64,000 nt of DNA from Kryptolebias marmoratus (GCF_001649575.2 NC_051434.1:11893169-11957168), one strand, 5' to 3'. Shown: positions 1-10,799, counted from the first letter of the stretch. Made by a program: numbers and translations. Notes: generated by a model not told the origin, from the sequence alone.

Positions 1-1
1 T

Positions 2-628
2 AACCGCTGTGCCAACTCCCAGCTAAGGGAGACCCTCAGCACAAGAGCAATAGAGGCCGGGGTCTATAATACCAGGCAGGACCCAAGATGGAGGCTGTGC
101 AAAGATGCCTCTGAGGCAGTCCAGCACATAACAGCAGGATGTGAGATGCAGGCAGGCAAAGCGTACATGGAGCGCCATAACCAAGGGGCTGGAATAATGT
201 ACAGGAACATCTGTACCGAGTATGGACTGGAAGTCCCACAGTCAAAGTGGGAGACTCCACCTAAGGTGGTGGAGAATGGCAGGGCTAAGATGCTGTGGGA
301 CTTCCAGATCAAGACTGACAGACAGGTGATGGCTAACCAACCGGACATTGTGGTGATAGATAAGATACAGGAGAAAGCAGTGGTGATAGATGTAGCAGCC
401 CCAAGAGACTGTTACATCAGGAAGAAGGATTGTGAGAAGCTGGAGAAATACCAAGGTCGGAAAGAGGAAACAGAGAAGTTGTGGAGAGTCAAGGCCTCAG
501 TTGTACCAGAGGTCATCGGAGGACTCGGGGCTGTAACCCCCAAACTGGAAGAGTGGCTCCAACAGATCCCAGGAACAACCTCAGAGATCTCTGTCCAGAA
601 GAGCGACGTCCTAGGAACAGAACCCTGA
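2..628 (+). mobile_element. LINE retrotransposon, C-terminal end of ORF (zinc knuckle and restriction-like endonuclease), partial
   Basis: The frame is open from base 2 to the TGA at 626-628, so the ORF enters from outside the window; the first ATG (146) is not its true start. Near the N-side a degenerate CCHC-type knuckle is visible (Cys at 98-100, His at 125-127, Cys at 140-142), but the expected first Cys is Trp (codon 89-91). Downstream comes a PD-(D/E)xK-like endonuclease signature: Pro-Asp at 341-346, then a hydrophobic strand with Asp at 389-391. A CCHC knuckle followed by this fold marks LINEs of the R2/R4 type, which nick a target and prime reverse transcription there. The wording strongly resembles a high-copy fish LINE, but I cannot fix the clade. 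The reverse transcriptase lies off the left edge. The lost Cys suggests a dead copy. Confidence 0.82.
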
Positions 629-857
629 AGCTCCCAGGCCTCTGGTAGAGGACCCGAGCTTGAAGTGAAAGTGGAACCGCCCATGTGGAACAAATAGGGC
701 GAGATGGGAGTTATAAGTTTGAATGTATCTGCCTTTGTGCCTTGGCACATCATCTTTCCATGTGTGTGTGTGAGAGAGAGTGTGTGTGCACATGGCAGCT
801 GCTGAACAGCCTGGCCAAGAGAGAATTACGGCCCTCCCGTGNGGGGGGGGGGGGGGC
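629..857 (+). repeat. Probable LINE 3' tail, GT/GA-rich tract and poly-G run
   Basis: The sequence after the LINE stop codon continues as non-coding and is probably the element's 3' untranslated region. The true 3' end is not clear. It passes into a TG/AG simple tract (about 761-790) and then a poly-G run at 843-856 with one undetermined base at 842. Confidence 0.45.
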
Positions 858-1680
858 AGTTGGAGATGGTTCAACGATTGCTTCTGCATCTTTGCCAGTA
901 TCCTTTATGATGCACATTTTCTTTAAGAGCACCTTCAGGTTTGTTTGTGTGATCTGAAGGCACGACGCAGTCCCATATCAAAGGGGAACTTCGCTACAGG
1001 AAGTCCAAAACACAAGCTCAACTGCAGGTTCTCACGCTACTCTATATAAATGCTCCGTTGCCCCGAAGTGACAGGTGAGCAATGCTTAGTGGGTAGCATT
1101 ATGTTAAAAAGAAACAAAAACCAACCTGGTGCGTGTAGGACCGTGCTCATCGAGTCTCGCTTGCTGATAATAAGCCTGCAGACATGTGGAGGAGTGGCAG
1201 CGAGCGGGGCCCGACTCCTCTGACTGCCTAACTCTGCTTTCATCGCCCTGCTTTCATCAGACTCAAGTGGTGCAGCTATTAGACCTTTGTGCTCTGCTGA
1301 AGAGGGGGGGGGGAGGGAGGGGGGAAGTCGAATGTGCCAGCATGGTTGGCTGGGATACTTTCAAACGGCTTCCCACCGCAGCTCTTTGATTAGCTGCACC
1401 AAATGATGATTAGCTCGAAGCATTCTGATTTCTTGAACACGCCGCATAAATAAACGCAGCTCCTTTCTCCTTATTATTTGCAGGTAATGACTCCCCTCTG
1501 GATCCCTCGTTAGCGCACGACCTTATCGGAGTTATTCTAAAGCAACCAGCAACGGGGAGCACTTCCTCCAAGTTGTTCGATTTTTATCGGCAAGCTGCTG
1601 AAATTCGCTGATGAGGGCAGCCGACTTAGGATATAAACATAAATTCTCTTCAGACCCTTTTCAATAAATTGCACGCCGCC
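858..1680. other. Non-coding stretch, no gene seen
   Basis: No ORF or splice-bounded exon is convincing. A poly-G/GGGA tract lies at 1303-1324. From about 1400 to 1730 the sequence is non-repetitive, balanced in composition and rich in AATTA/TAAT-type words, which can mark a conserved non-coding element; this needs cross-species alignment. Confidence 0.3.
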
Positions 1681-2050
1681 AATGGGCGTTTCGTCAATTA
1701 GCTCGTGGCTGTTCCCCGCCAAGGGGTTGACGTTGCCCTGCTTCTTTTACGTGGACTTGAGAGGATCTGCGCTCGGCGCCCGCAGATCAGAACCCCCCGT
1801 CCTGATGGGTGTGTCGGCGCTGCGGCGGGAACGGTGTGTTTGCACGAGCAGAACACGTCGAGGCTGTAATAAAAGCCGCCCGAACACGAGGTCCGTCGAG
1901 CGGAAGCAGCCGGAGGCAGAGCGCGGCGCTCGTGCCGGGTGAGTGGCAGGTAGCCTGGCCCCGGGGGGACCTCTAATGAAGAGTCCCGCTGCCTCTTCAT
2001 CGATCCGGCCACGTCCACCGATCTGAGGCCCGGCTGACACAGGCAGAAGG
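1680..2050. promoter_or_regulatory. CpG-rich block, possible promoter or first exon
   Basis: CpG dinucleotides are dense here compared with the AT-rich flanks. A good splice-donor sequence (GTGAGT) follows at 1937-1942, as would be seen at the end of a first exon. The plus frame from the ATG at 1682 stays open to 1942, but the peptide is arginine-rich and unlike a known family, so I do not call it coding. It could be the start of the spliced gene that ends near 9.6 kb, or an unrelated GC-rich segment. Confidence 0.25.
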
Positions 2051-2187
2051 ACTGGAGGCTCGAGGGACCATCAGTCAGACTGCTCAAAGGGGATGTTTTT
2101 GTTTTTTATCAAATAGTTCTCAATAGTTGGTACACGTCAGCCGTGACATCAAGGCATGGAGCATAAGGTGTGAAGAAAAAGTCTTCC

Positions 2188-2348
2188 TCCAGGCTAGGCT
2201 AGTGTCAAATCAGGCTTGTTGTTAGCTCGTCAATCCGCTCAGAATTTAGGTCCGTTTATCCAAACTGAGATCATTCAAAGAGCTGCCTACAACAGGTAAG
2301 ATATTAATTGTTCACAACCTTTCCATTAAGAAGAACTATAGCTTTAAT
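2188..2348 (-). repeat. Repeat B, one end (inverted relative to the copy at 39.3 kb)
   Basis: This contains the reverse complement of the repeat B core: ACAGGTAAGATATTAA at about 2291-2306, preceded by a match to CTCAGTTTG-type sequence. It ends in AACTATAGCTTTAA, the complement of the repeat's end motif TTAAAGCAATAGTT. Other copies lie at 29.95, 31.1, 39.3 and 52.9-53.4 kb. The GGTAAG here is part of the repeat and should not be read as a splice donor. Confidence 0.55.
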
Positions 2349-2437
2349 TTTCATAGTCGATTCTTGGTTTTTGTCTTCCAAGGAAAGCAGGAATCCCTCA
2401 GATTGGTTTGATTTATGTCCCCGTAACATGGGTAAAG

Positions 2438-2439
<2 letters not shown>

Positions 2440-2508
<69 letters not shown>
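2440..2508. repeat. (CA)n microsatellite
   Basis: An uninterrupted CA tract of about 69 bases, the longest in the window. It produces spurious Thr-His and Cys-Val ORFs on the two strands. Confidence 0.97.
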
Positions 2509-2509
<1 letters not shown>

Positions 2510-4241
2510 AACCTCTGCCGTCACAGATGCTCCATCAAGCTCATTATTTGTGGGCCTGACAGCGTGGGGCTTGTTGTGCTGCTTGGGTAATGCATCTTAA
2601 GCCCAGCTATCAAATATGAATGAAGCACCGACTTCCTCATCTATCTTTAATTGCTTTCGTTTGTTAAGCTATTTGCCCCCCCAAAAAAAAAAAAAAAAAA
2701 TTAATATTTTCAGATGTTCCCTGCTGTTGTGAATAATGTGCTCAAACGGCAGCCAGTCTAACAGGAAACCGATCACACTGTTCCTGACTGCGGGTGTTGT
2801 TTACAAAACAAGTGTTTTTGGTGAGATTATTCCCCCGAACCGGTCTTCACGGTCAGAACCGATGCCGGAGATGTTCACGTCCGAGACCGCACGGCACCGG
2901 GTTTAAGACTGCGAAATACGCAGTAATGACATGATTTTTAAAAATCACATAAATATTAATAAAAAAGGTCAGCACATGCCTTTGAAAATGTGTTGTATAT
3001 TCAAACATGATGCTGTAAGAGGTTCCAAAGAAATTATTGTTATCTATTATACATTATGTGACTCCACAGAGCCGTAATAAAGCTGCCAGTGTGTGCGTTT
3101 AACATCTCCGCTGAAGACGCATAACTTCATTAAATTTAAACTTGACATGTCAGCAAATTTTCTGGTCTCGAGTTTCTCCATAAAGACTGAAAAACACAAC
3201 ATGGAGTCTGGAAAATATGAGCGTCTTCCCACTCAGTGAAGCTGAGGTGAATATCTGGGGTGATCGTGCAACACCAGTCTAACTGAATCCGTTTGTTTCT
3301 CTCTTTACTTATCAGTTTCCTTCCTTTTATGATAATTTCTCATCTTTTTAGGTCTTTTATTTGGTGACATTTGGTGTCTCAGTTAGAACTCTTACGTCTT
3401 GTCCTAAAGCTGCTCCTTTGAGGCTAATTTCAGTAAAAATAAAGTCCAACATTTCTCCTAATATTGGGTCTCAGTTTGATCAACTCAAACATATCGTCTT
3501 GTAACTCTTTATATTTATCTCGGTTTCCATCTCTATTGTTGTTTTTAGTCTCTGTGGTTGTCTTGGATCCCATTTATTTTAGTTCTCATTTATGTTAAAT
3601 TTCGTGTCTCTTCGTGCGAATGCCGCGTCCCGTCGTTTTTGGCTGTTGTTCCAGTCGATCCGAGTCGCTTTACGAGCCTTCCGTGTCTCTTTTGCGGCTG
3701 TTCTGCATCCGTTTCCTTCTGCTCGTGTCTCTGCGGGGTCATTTCAAGTCCTACTTTTCTGACTTTTTTTTTTTGCCTCTTTTGGAGTCGTGCAGCTTTT
3801 AAAAAAAGAAAAGAAAAAGACTTCACTCTGAACGTGTTCCTGCTCCCACGGAGCCGGGGAAGAGGCTGATTCGTAAATATTGTGCGCATCGCTGAGCAGA
3901 ATTCCTGAACAGGTGCTCATGAACTCGACTCTGAACTCTGCAGTCAAAAAAAAAAAAAAGGCTGCCTGCAAGCAATTCACAAGCGACCATCGATCAGTGC
4001 TTACACTGGAGCTCAATCCCAATTAATCCCATCATTGATGCCCCGATTGATCCTCCGGCTTCACGGTATCTCTTTATTTCGTGAAGGAAAGCGACCCCGG
4101 TCCCCTCGCACACGTGTATAACCCATCCGATGGCTAACCTCAGCGGAGCTCGCATGTCTTTGTCTCCACGGACTGAAAGTGCTTCTGTATAATTAATGCA
4201 TGTGGGGTGAGTTTAGGTGAGAAGTCTCCCCGATCTGTCAT

Positions 4242-4242
<1 letters not shown>
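2509..4242. other. Non-coding AT-rich stretch, no gene seen
   Basis: It holds a poly-A run (2683-2700), T-rich and A-rich tracts near 3766-3810 and 3946-3959, and low-complexity thymine-rich sequence from 3300 to 3800. ORFs here are short and have no domain features. Confidence 0.4.

Positions 4243-4273
<31 letters not shown>
4243..4273. repeat. (CA)n microsatellite
   Basis: A pure CA run of about 31 bases. Confidence 0.95.
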
Positions 4274-4275
<2 letters not shown>

Positions 4276-4982
4276 CTGGCTGTCTGAGCTGCAGGGACAC
4301 ACTCGAACACGAGTCAGCATCTGTCGCCGGCTCTGCCCACAGAGACACCCCGGGATCCCTTTGTGTCTATTTCTGGGCCTCACATCCTCCACTTCTGTTC
4401 ATTTCTCCCCCGTTTTTTTTCATTTCAGTTCCGGTTGGAAGTCGTCCCTCCTCCCGACCTTTTCTCCTCACCTCTACGCCGAGGCCAGGAACAGGCGTTG
4501 GACGGTTGTGAGACGCCGGGCCTGTGGAAAGTTTCGTCGAGCTGCTCGTCGGTGGAAGTCAGCGTTCGGGGCCTCTTCCTGTAGTTCCAACGCGTCCCTT
4601 TCACACCCGCTAATTAGAGCGACGGTTCTTATTAATAATTCGGGGGAGCGAACGCGGCTTCCTCGCCGGCTCGCTCCTTGCTTCTCCTGCCTCTGGGGGG
4701 CCCTAATTACCGAGCTGACGTCCGACCACGAAAGCAGGGACGACACATTGACGTATCGTCTTTACCCCGCCGCAGGCCGGAGCTCCGCAGACCTGGGGCT
4801 TACACTTTGCTCCACAAACTTCCCGACGCGCCGCCAGATGTGGAAGTAATTAGAAGCCTGCGCAGGCTCTGGGTGTTGTTTTAGAAGCGGCGGAGCTCCT
4901 CACCCTCAGATGGTGCTTGAAAGGGGAAGACAGATCAATGTCAGTGTCAGGAAGCGCCCGCCGCCAGAGGCAAAGGGGCTTT
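4274..4982. other. CpG-rich non-coding stretch
   Basis: GC- and CpG-rich sequence. The plus frame 4217-4849 stays open for 210 codons, but it starts inside the CA tract and gives an Arg/Ser-rich, domain-free peptide, as expected from GC-rich DNA with few stop codons. No paired splice sites support it. Confidence 0.3.
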
Positions 4983-5090
4983 GTCTGTACCGTTAAAATA
5001 TCTCATAACCCACTGAATTAATTTGAATCAAACGTTCGGGGAGTAACGACTGGCATTCCTTCAGGGATGTAGACGACGCCAGCCGTTTCT
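4983..5090 (+). repeat. Repeat A, short fragment
   Basis: This shows the head of repeat A: TGTCTGTACCGTTA, then TATCTCAT, then the match to the segment around 'gtaatcattgg'. A piece of the terminal motif (CATTCCTTCAGGGA) follows. Most of the repeat body is missing. Confidence 0.5.
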
Positions 5091-5842
5091 TTTTGCTCAC
5101 CTAAGAAGCGATTTGGCCGCCTACCGCGCGGCGATTTGAGGGGCATCTCCCTACGAGCCACTTGCCCGACAAACACGTTCTCAACATCCGCTCAGCTCCA
5201 ATCTGGTGAACCTGCAGGCACGCGGAGGGCGCTGCTAAAGCGATCAGCCTTGTCGGGGAGCAGCGAAGGCTGCGGCTGACGTCTGAAACCTCCATTGTGA
5301 GCGCGATTATGTAAGTCGCAGTTCTTGCTATTACTGGGACTTGACAGTAATCAAAATAGCGTCCTCCCACAGCACAGCCGCAGCCGAGGCTCCTTTGAAG
5401 GCTGTGCCCTACTTTGTACTGTCTCTTCTCATGTTCTTGATTTCAGTTCGGAACGGGCCGAGAAAGGCAGCGATAACCCCTCGTGACCGGGCCAAACGCA
5501 GCGCGCCCATTCAGGGTTCTCTCTCCAGGGGGTCAGAGGACAAGATGACTCTTAAATCAAAATTAAACGCAGCGTTTTTTTGTTTTTTTTTCCCTGTCTT
5601 TTCTTACTTCTTTCCCCTTTTTTGTTCCATTCTGACACAACGGTTCTGGAAATTGCGATCTGGGGTGATTTATATATATATTTTTTTGCGGCAAATTAAA
5701 ATGATCAACAGCGTGCGGCTTTGATTATAGTTTTGACACCGTTGCTGCAGTAATTATATAGCATCTGCTTTATTTCAAAGTCCAGCCAGCTTCTGTAAAC
5801 TTCTACTGATTACCATCAAATGAACGGAGTGGATGTGCAAAC
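5091..5842. other. Non-coding stretch, no gene seen
   Basis: The sequence is mixed. An acceptor-like pyrimidine tract ending in CAG at about 5446 has no matching donor and no continuing frame. T-rich and TA-rich low complexity occupies 5574-5690. Confidence 0.3.
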
Positions 5843-6098
5843 ATTCATTTATTCGTCCATTTTTTTTTTTTTTTGTACCTGCTTGACCTTGGGAAGATGG
5901 CGCTTTTTTCTAGTTGTCAGTCTGTTGCAGCCTGGACAAGCTGCTTGTCCATCACAGGGCCACAAAACCTCGGCCTCCCACACACCCAGGGCCAATTTAA
6001 AAATGCCAAATAATCGAACAATCACGCCTTTGGATCGTGGAAGGAAGCCGAAGATGAGAAAACGCCAACTCCACGCAGAGCGGCCTTCCTGCTCATAG
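5843..6098 (+). repeat. Decayed copy of a common teleost dispersed repeat
   Basis: The order of words matches a repeat very common in fish genomes: 'cattcattt' start, then 'cctggacaagctg', 'gtccatcacagggccaca', 'cagggccaattta', 'ggatcgtggaaggaagccg', 'agaaaacgcc' and 'aactccacgcagag' at the end. I recognise it by pattern only and cannot name its class. Confidence 0.6.
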
Positions 6099-6469
6099 TT
6101 CCAACCAGCTTTACCACCATGCAGCTGAACTAAATGTAAATAAAGCAAAACAATACACTCTATAACCTCAGAGCAAAAAAAAGGGTAACTGATGTGTGGC
6201 AAAGCCTGAGCTAATAAAAAGGTTTGCAGGTAAAGTCTTCCGCTCCAAATCTTGACATAATAGCGTATGAGAGAACGAAGCAACCATTGTGGCAAAAGCA
6301 TTTCTGCTCTCGTCCCGTTTAAAAAAAAAGCCAACTTTAAGTTTCTAATGGATACCAGAGTCTTTGAGGAGTCTGGAGATGTCTCGTAAAGACCCATGAT
6401 TGTTATCCAGCTTGATTTGGACTCATTTTTTGACCCTCCTGGTTTGAAAACTGAAACTAAGTGCTACCT
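6099..6469. other. Non-coding stretch, no gene seen
   Basis: AT-rich sequence. The minus-strand ORF reaching across 5849-6397 overlaps the dispersed repeat and has no recognisable domain. Confidence 0.3.
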
Positions 6470-6770
6470 TGAAACCGCTAGCTTAGAAATGCAGAAGCTA
6501 ACATTAGCCGTTTGCTAAATCAAGTCTCAATCTGAAAGTCTTATTAGCTGTAGCTACTGAGTTGTTTACTACTTTACTGTAAGACTTATTTTAAATATAG
6601 CTGCATGGAATTCAAGAAAAGTGGCTTAATGAACTTTTATTTATGAGGTTTTTGGTATAAAGCTAATGACATGTAGCTAAACAGGCTACAATGCTATTTA
6701 GCTACACTAGCTAGTAGCTAGCAAACAAGTTACAGTAATTAGTTTTTCTAGCTAGCTGTATCATAACATT
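6470..6770. repeat. GCTA/TAGC-dense segment
   Basis: The tetramers GCTA and TAGC recur many times within 300 bases, clustered most tightly at 6690-6765 (for example CTAGCTAGTAGCTAGC). Because CTAG and AGCT are self-complementary, the stretch can form many small hairpins. It may be a degenerate internal part of a fish repeat; copies of repeat B carry similar words. Confidence 0.4.
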
Positions 6771-7132
6771 TTTACTAAATTCAGTCTAAATTTGTCTATT
6801 GTTTAATTTCTTTTTATTTATTTTGTTATTGATAACATTACTAATACTCTAGCACTGTCATGTATGGGATTTGAAATTGGATTTGGCTAATATTTTCTTT
6901 ATTTGTCAATAAAAAAATAAAATAAATCTCAGAACTGTGCAAATCTCTACAATGAACAAATAAATGAGACACCAAAACCGTCCACAGATGAACCTATAAA
7001 GACAAAGTACAAAAAGCACTCAGGCAACAGGGATGACTGCACGCCACGGTCATCGCCGACATGTTTTTCGACTCATTTTGACAGTAAATTGTAAACGCAG
7101 GTGCATTAACGAGGTGCGTGTTCCACCTTCAG
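6771..7132. other. AT-rich non-coding stretch
   Basis: No exon can be supported here. It would be intronic if the gene model starting at 7133 is correct. Confidence 0.3.
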
Positions 7133-9432
7133 GAGGTTTTTTCGGTGCGTGCTCTTCAGAAAAAACAGGTGCAGAGGTGCCTGCTTGAGATACAAAGTGT
7201 GAATCAGGCCTGTTGGGGATTTTTATTCTTTTACTCAGTTGACAGGAAGTGGAACTGACGGCTCGTTAACGTCATTAATCCCACCTGTGTCTTCTTGCTG
7301 CTGCTGCAGGAGAGAATACCTGCTGTGAGGAAGGTCCAGCAGGTCTGTAATCCCACCCTCACCTCCACAGATTTCATTTAACCTAGTTTAAAACAGCTTC
7401 TTGTTCCTGCTTTTACTTTGCCTGTAGAGAAAAAGGACGACTTCATGCTTCACCTCGAGCTCAAACCTCATGTAAGCTGACACACACACTGACGTAAACC
7501 TGTGTTTCAAACGTCTGAAGCTTCATGAACTAAAAGCTTCCTCGTGTGTCTTGCAGCTCCTCCAGACCCTGAACAGGAAATATATGGAGGGTAAAAAAAG
7601 AAAAGATGGCTGCTGGCAAGAGAAAGCACAACAACAGACAAGTATCCAGGTAGTAGTCGGGTTCTGACTCTCTCTCTCACACACACACACACAAAACTTA
7701 ATATTGCAAATATAAAAGTTGTGAGATCATTTTAATTTTAAAAAGCTCATATTTCTTTGATCAGCTTCATATATTAAACTCGCTCTGACAAACGGGAGCT
7801 GTTAGTTTGTCGCCTGGAGTCTGAGTTTTTTTTCACAGGGCTGTGCCAAACAAAAAAAAAAAAAAATAAAAAAGGGTAAATCAATAATTATATAATCAGC
7901 TTTAAATATCGATTACGGTAAACAAGAAAGTGTCAAATGGAACAGAATATAAACGGTGATGGAACAATCTTGCTTCATCTGGACTAAAAGCAAAAATATA
8001 ATTTATTTCTATGCATTGATTGGAAACGGACCGTTTGGAGAGCTTGATTTAAAAAATAAAAAAAGAGAGAGAAGGGAGGGACTGTCACGTCTGTGTTTGA
8101 GTCTGAATGTGGCTTTTTAAAAAAAATTCAGTTAGAGCTGGGGAAAACATTTTTAATGATCAACTGGTTTTAAAAGACTCTTTATCATTCTGACAGAGCT
8201 GGGGTGTTTTGACTCTTAATTGAATTGAACAATACTCCATTAATCATCCTGAAAGTGTCAGACTACAGAAACAAGCTGGAATGGAAATAATCATTTTTCT
8301 GATGAAGGTAAGGTACTGTTGGTGTACGCGGCTCCTCCGTGTGACCAAAACAACCCACCCTGAAACCCTCTACTTTACTTTGTAATCAGATTACTGAAGC
8401 GTTTTGTAGTTTCTCTTCAGTTTTTCTCGTATTTTAGGAGCTGGAAGTTATCAACTTTCAGCACATCTGAGCAGATATTTCCTTAAATGTTTAAATGATT
8501 TATTTTTATCTTGAACTAACTGCCTAGTCTGTGTGCCATGAGCCTAAAACTGTGCTTTATTCAGCATCATATTCAATAGGAAATGCATACTTAAGTGTGA
8601 CTCAGTCTCCCTACTTCATGCATACGCCCACACACACTTTATAGACACGTTTAGACCTTTATACCCTTTCAGTAATGTCTAAAGCAGCAGATTCTAATTT
8701 CCCCCCTTTTCCTAGGGATCAACTAGTGGCCCCCGGGCCTTATCTGGCTCATGTGAAGCATTAAAATCTTAAATTATGCACAGTCTGATGCACAGGAATC
8801 GATGAAACCAAACCTTGATTACTCGCTGACATGGTCAACTGAGAGGAAGTTGTAAACGGTGCAGAAAAGATGAGTTTTTAGGGAAACTTTGGCCAGATTT
8901 CGGCGGTCGTCTTTGTGTGTTTTGATGTGAGGATGTGGATGTTCTCTCGAGTCGGTGGTGTGGTAATATTACAGCATTTCTGTTGGAATGTGTGGACAGT
9001 TTATAGTTGTTTATAGAACATGATGGGACATATTATTCCCACAGGTCCTCGTCGTGTGCTGATGTCCCTGACTGGGTTTAAACATCTAAAACTTGAAATC
9101 TTAAAAGTAAATTTCCTTTCAGACGTCTTCTCCACCACCCCGGAATGCCGACTCCGTCCCGCTCCGTGTGTGAGAACTGACCAAACACCAAACTGGTGAG
9201 TCCGGCCATGACACGCTGCAGCAGTGCATGCTAGGCTAATCTAATCATTATTAGCATTAATGAGCTGAACAGAGATCAGCCGTGTTGTAAAGTTAGTTTT
9301 CTGTGAGGTTGTTGCAATCAGAGCAGATGTGCTCCACAGATGTTTGTCTGATATAGCTGCCCCTCAACTGAAAGCAAAACCTTCCCGCCTTTTAAGAACG
9401 CTCTGATTTTTGTGCTTTTGTTCAGGCATTGA
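7133..9432 (+). CDS. Predicted 3' part of an unrecognised multi-exon gene
   Basis: I read the exons 7133-7168 (least certain), 7310-7342, 7428-7471, 7557-7649, 8262-8307, 9123-9195 and 9426-9432 (stop TGA 9430-9432). All flanks are AG/GT; the acceptors before 7428, 7557, 9123 and 9426 have good pyrimidine tracts, and the donors after 7471 (GTAAGC), 8307 (GTAAGG) and 9195 (GTGAGT) are strong. Phases fit at each joint and the joined frame stays open for about 109 codons. The peptide is hydrophilic, with a KKDDFMLHLELKPHLL segment, a Lys-rich KKRK stretch, several Cys (ECRLRPAPC) and the end TDQTPNWH. No family, signal peptide or membrane segment is recognised. Short introns (85-140 bases early on) suit a fish gene. 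The acceptor at 8261 is weak, and reading on past 7649 would stop at 7665-7667, so an alternative end is possible. The 5' part is not found. It lies upstream of, and in the same direction as, the GABA-B receptor exon. Confidence 0.48.
7669..7694. repeat. (TC)n(AC)n tract
   Basis: A short TC run passes directly into an AC run, inside a predicted intron. Confidence 0.8.
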
Positions 9433-9626
9433 TGTTTTAAATCGCTTATTTCTGTTAACTTTTATTTCACATGATCTTATTTAACATTTGCCTGCCTAAG
9501 TTTCTTTCCACCCCTTCATATATAAATGTTTAAACCTTAATTTACAACCTAAAACTTTTCATTCAAAAAGGAGAGAGAGAGAAAAAAAGAAGATAATTGT
9601 CATTTATGTCCGACAGTAGAAACTGA

Positions 9627-9632
9627 AATAAA
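9627..9632 (+). terminator. AATAAA polyadenylation signal
   Basis: A canonical hexamer about 195 bases after the predicted stop at 9430-9432. That is a reasonable 3' UTR length for the last exon starting at 9426. A second AATAAA lies near 9727. Confidence 0.4.
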
Positions 9633-10799
9633 CCGGAGCCGGCAGAGTTGATGGAAACTTGGTTGATCAATCACTGAGACAACTCTAGTTGGCCCTGAGC
9701 AAATCTGTGTAGTATATAATATATTATAATAAATGAGCCATTAAGTCCACAAAAAAAGAACCGAAAAGAACAAAACATCTCCTCCAAATGTTGCAAAATG
9801 TTCCAAAGAAGATATCCACTTGAGTCTGCCGGGTTTCATGTCCTTTCAGCTCATAAAACAGAGACTCTCCTCTGCCACATGTGGAACACGGCCTTATTGG
9901 GTGGGGGAGAAAAGGAAAATGGAGACTAAAAATCCACCTCTGAGTTGTTTGTATGCATGGACTCTGCAGGAGTGTGACTCCGGGTTCAGAAAGCAATTAT
10001 TCAAATCGCAGCCTCTGTAACTGGCAGGGGGAAGCGTGTCGACGACGAGGCAAGGAAGCATCGGCGAGAGCCGTAATAAAATATCCCCCGCCGTGTCGCC
10101 GGTTTATTTGTCATTGCAGTTTAGAGATAAAGTCTGTTGTCCTTGAGACGATCAGTCGTGTGTGTGTGTTAGCTGGCTCTGAACCAAGTTGTTGATCGGG
10201 GATAAATAAGAGGTTCTGTCTTTTTTTTTTTTTCCTTTCCACCAGGATCAGAGTAAACGCTCTCCGTGCTGTTGTTTTTCTGATCAAAGATGACTGAGCC
10301 CTGACTGCTTATGAGCAGAGCTCGGCATAGTTTTCCAGGACGGCTAAATCGTGAATTAGTCACATAGATGGATTAATTGACTAACCTCCCCCCCCTTCCC
10401 CTCCTCTCCTTTCTTCCACTCGCGCTCTCAGAAATATTAATCCACGCTGCAGAGTGGCGCTGTAAGAAATGCGCTTGCTCGAGTTGATTAATCGTCTGCT
10501 CATTCTGTAAACAACCCGCTGAAAACCTACCCAGTTCCTCCTCCTGCCGAGCTCGACTGTCTGAGGTATGAGATGTGAAAAAAAAAAATCATTTTTCACT
10601 TATTTTCTTCTGAAGGCCTCGCGTTAAAAATTCACCGGGCATCGCGTGGACAGGGGGGTCATCTCAGGACGTGGCCTTCATCTCTGTTAGACGTTAGGCC
10701 AGCTGTCCGCCTGGGTGTGAGGACTGAAGGTGGTTTCTGTCAGCTTTTATTGGCTTTTATTCGATATACCCATAATGCTTCTGCTCATCTGCGTGTGTT
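9633..10799. other. Intergenic stretch, no gene seen
   Basis: A strong acceptor-like site ends at about 9849 (CCTTTCAG), followed by an open frame to 10020. Joined to the exon ending at 9195 it would give TGC TCA TAA, an immediate stop, so it is only an alternative terminal exon. The rest is T-rich and C-rich low complexity (10219-10232, 10387-10395) and unremarkable sequence. Confidence 0.3.

Noticed and set aside
1027..1073. Small exon between CTGCAG and CAG/GTGAGC
   Set aside because: The acceptor has no pyrimidine tract and the exon cannot be joined to anything.
2304..2590. ORFs through the CA tract
   Set aside because: Dipeptide products (Thr-His, Cys-Val) of a microsatellite.
4217..4849. 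210-codon plus-strand ORF
   Set aside because: It starts inside a CA microsatellite, runs through CpG-rich DNA with few stops and has no domain or splice support.
7133..9432. Naming the spliced gene ANKS6
   Set aside because: Mammalian gene order would suggest it, but the peptide has no SAM domain or ankyrin repeat and does not resemble the known C-terminus.
9850..10020. Terminal exon of the hidden gene after the CCTTTCAG acceptor
   Set aside because: In the phase set by the exon ending at 9195 it reads TGC TCA TAA, so the long open frame is not used. The acceptor at 9425 gives an equally short end with a nearby AATAAA.
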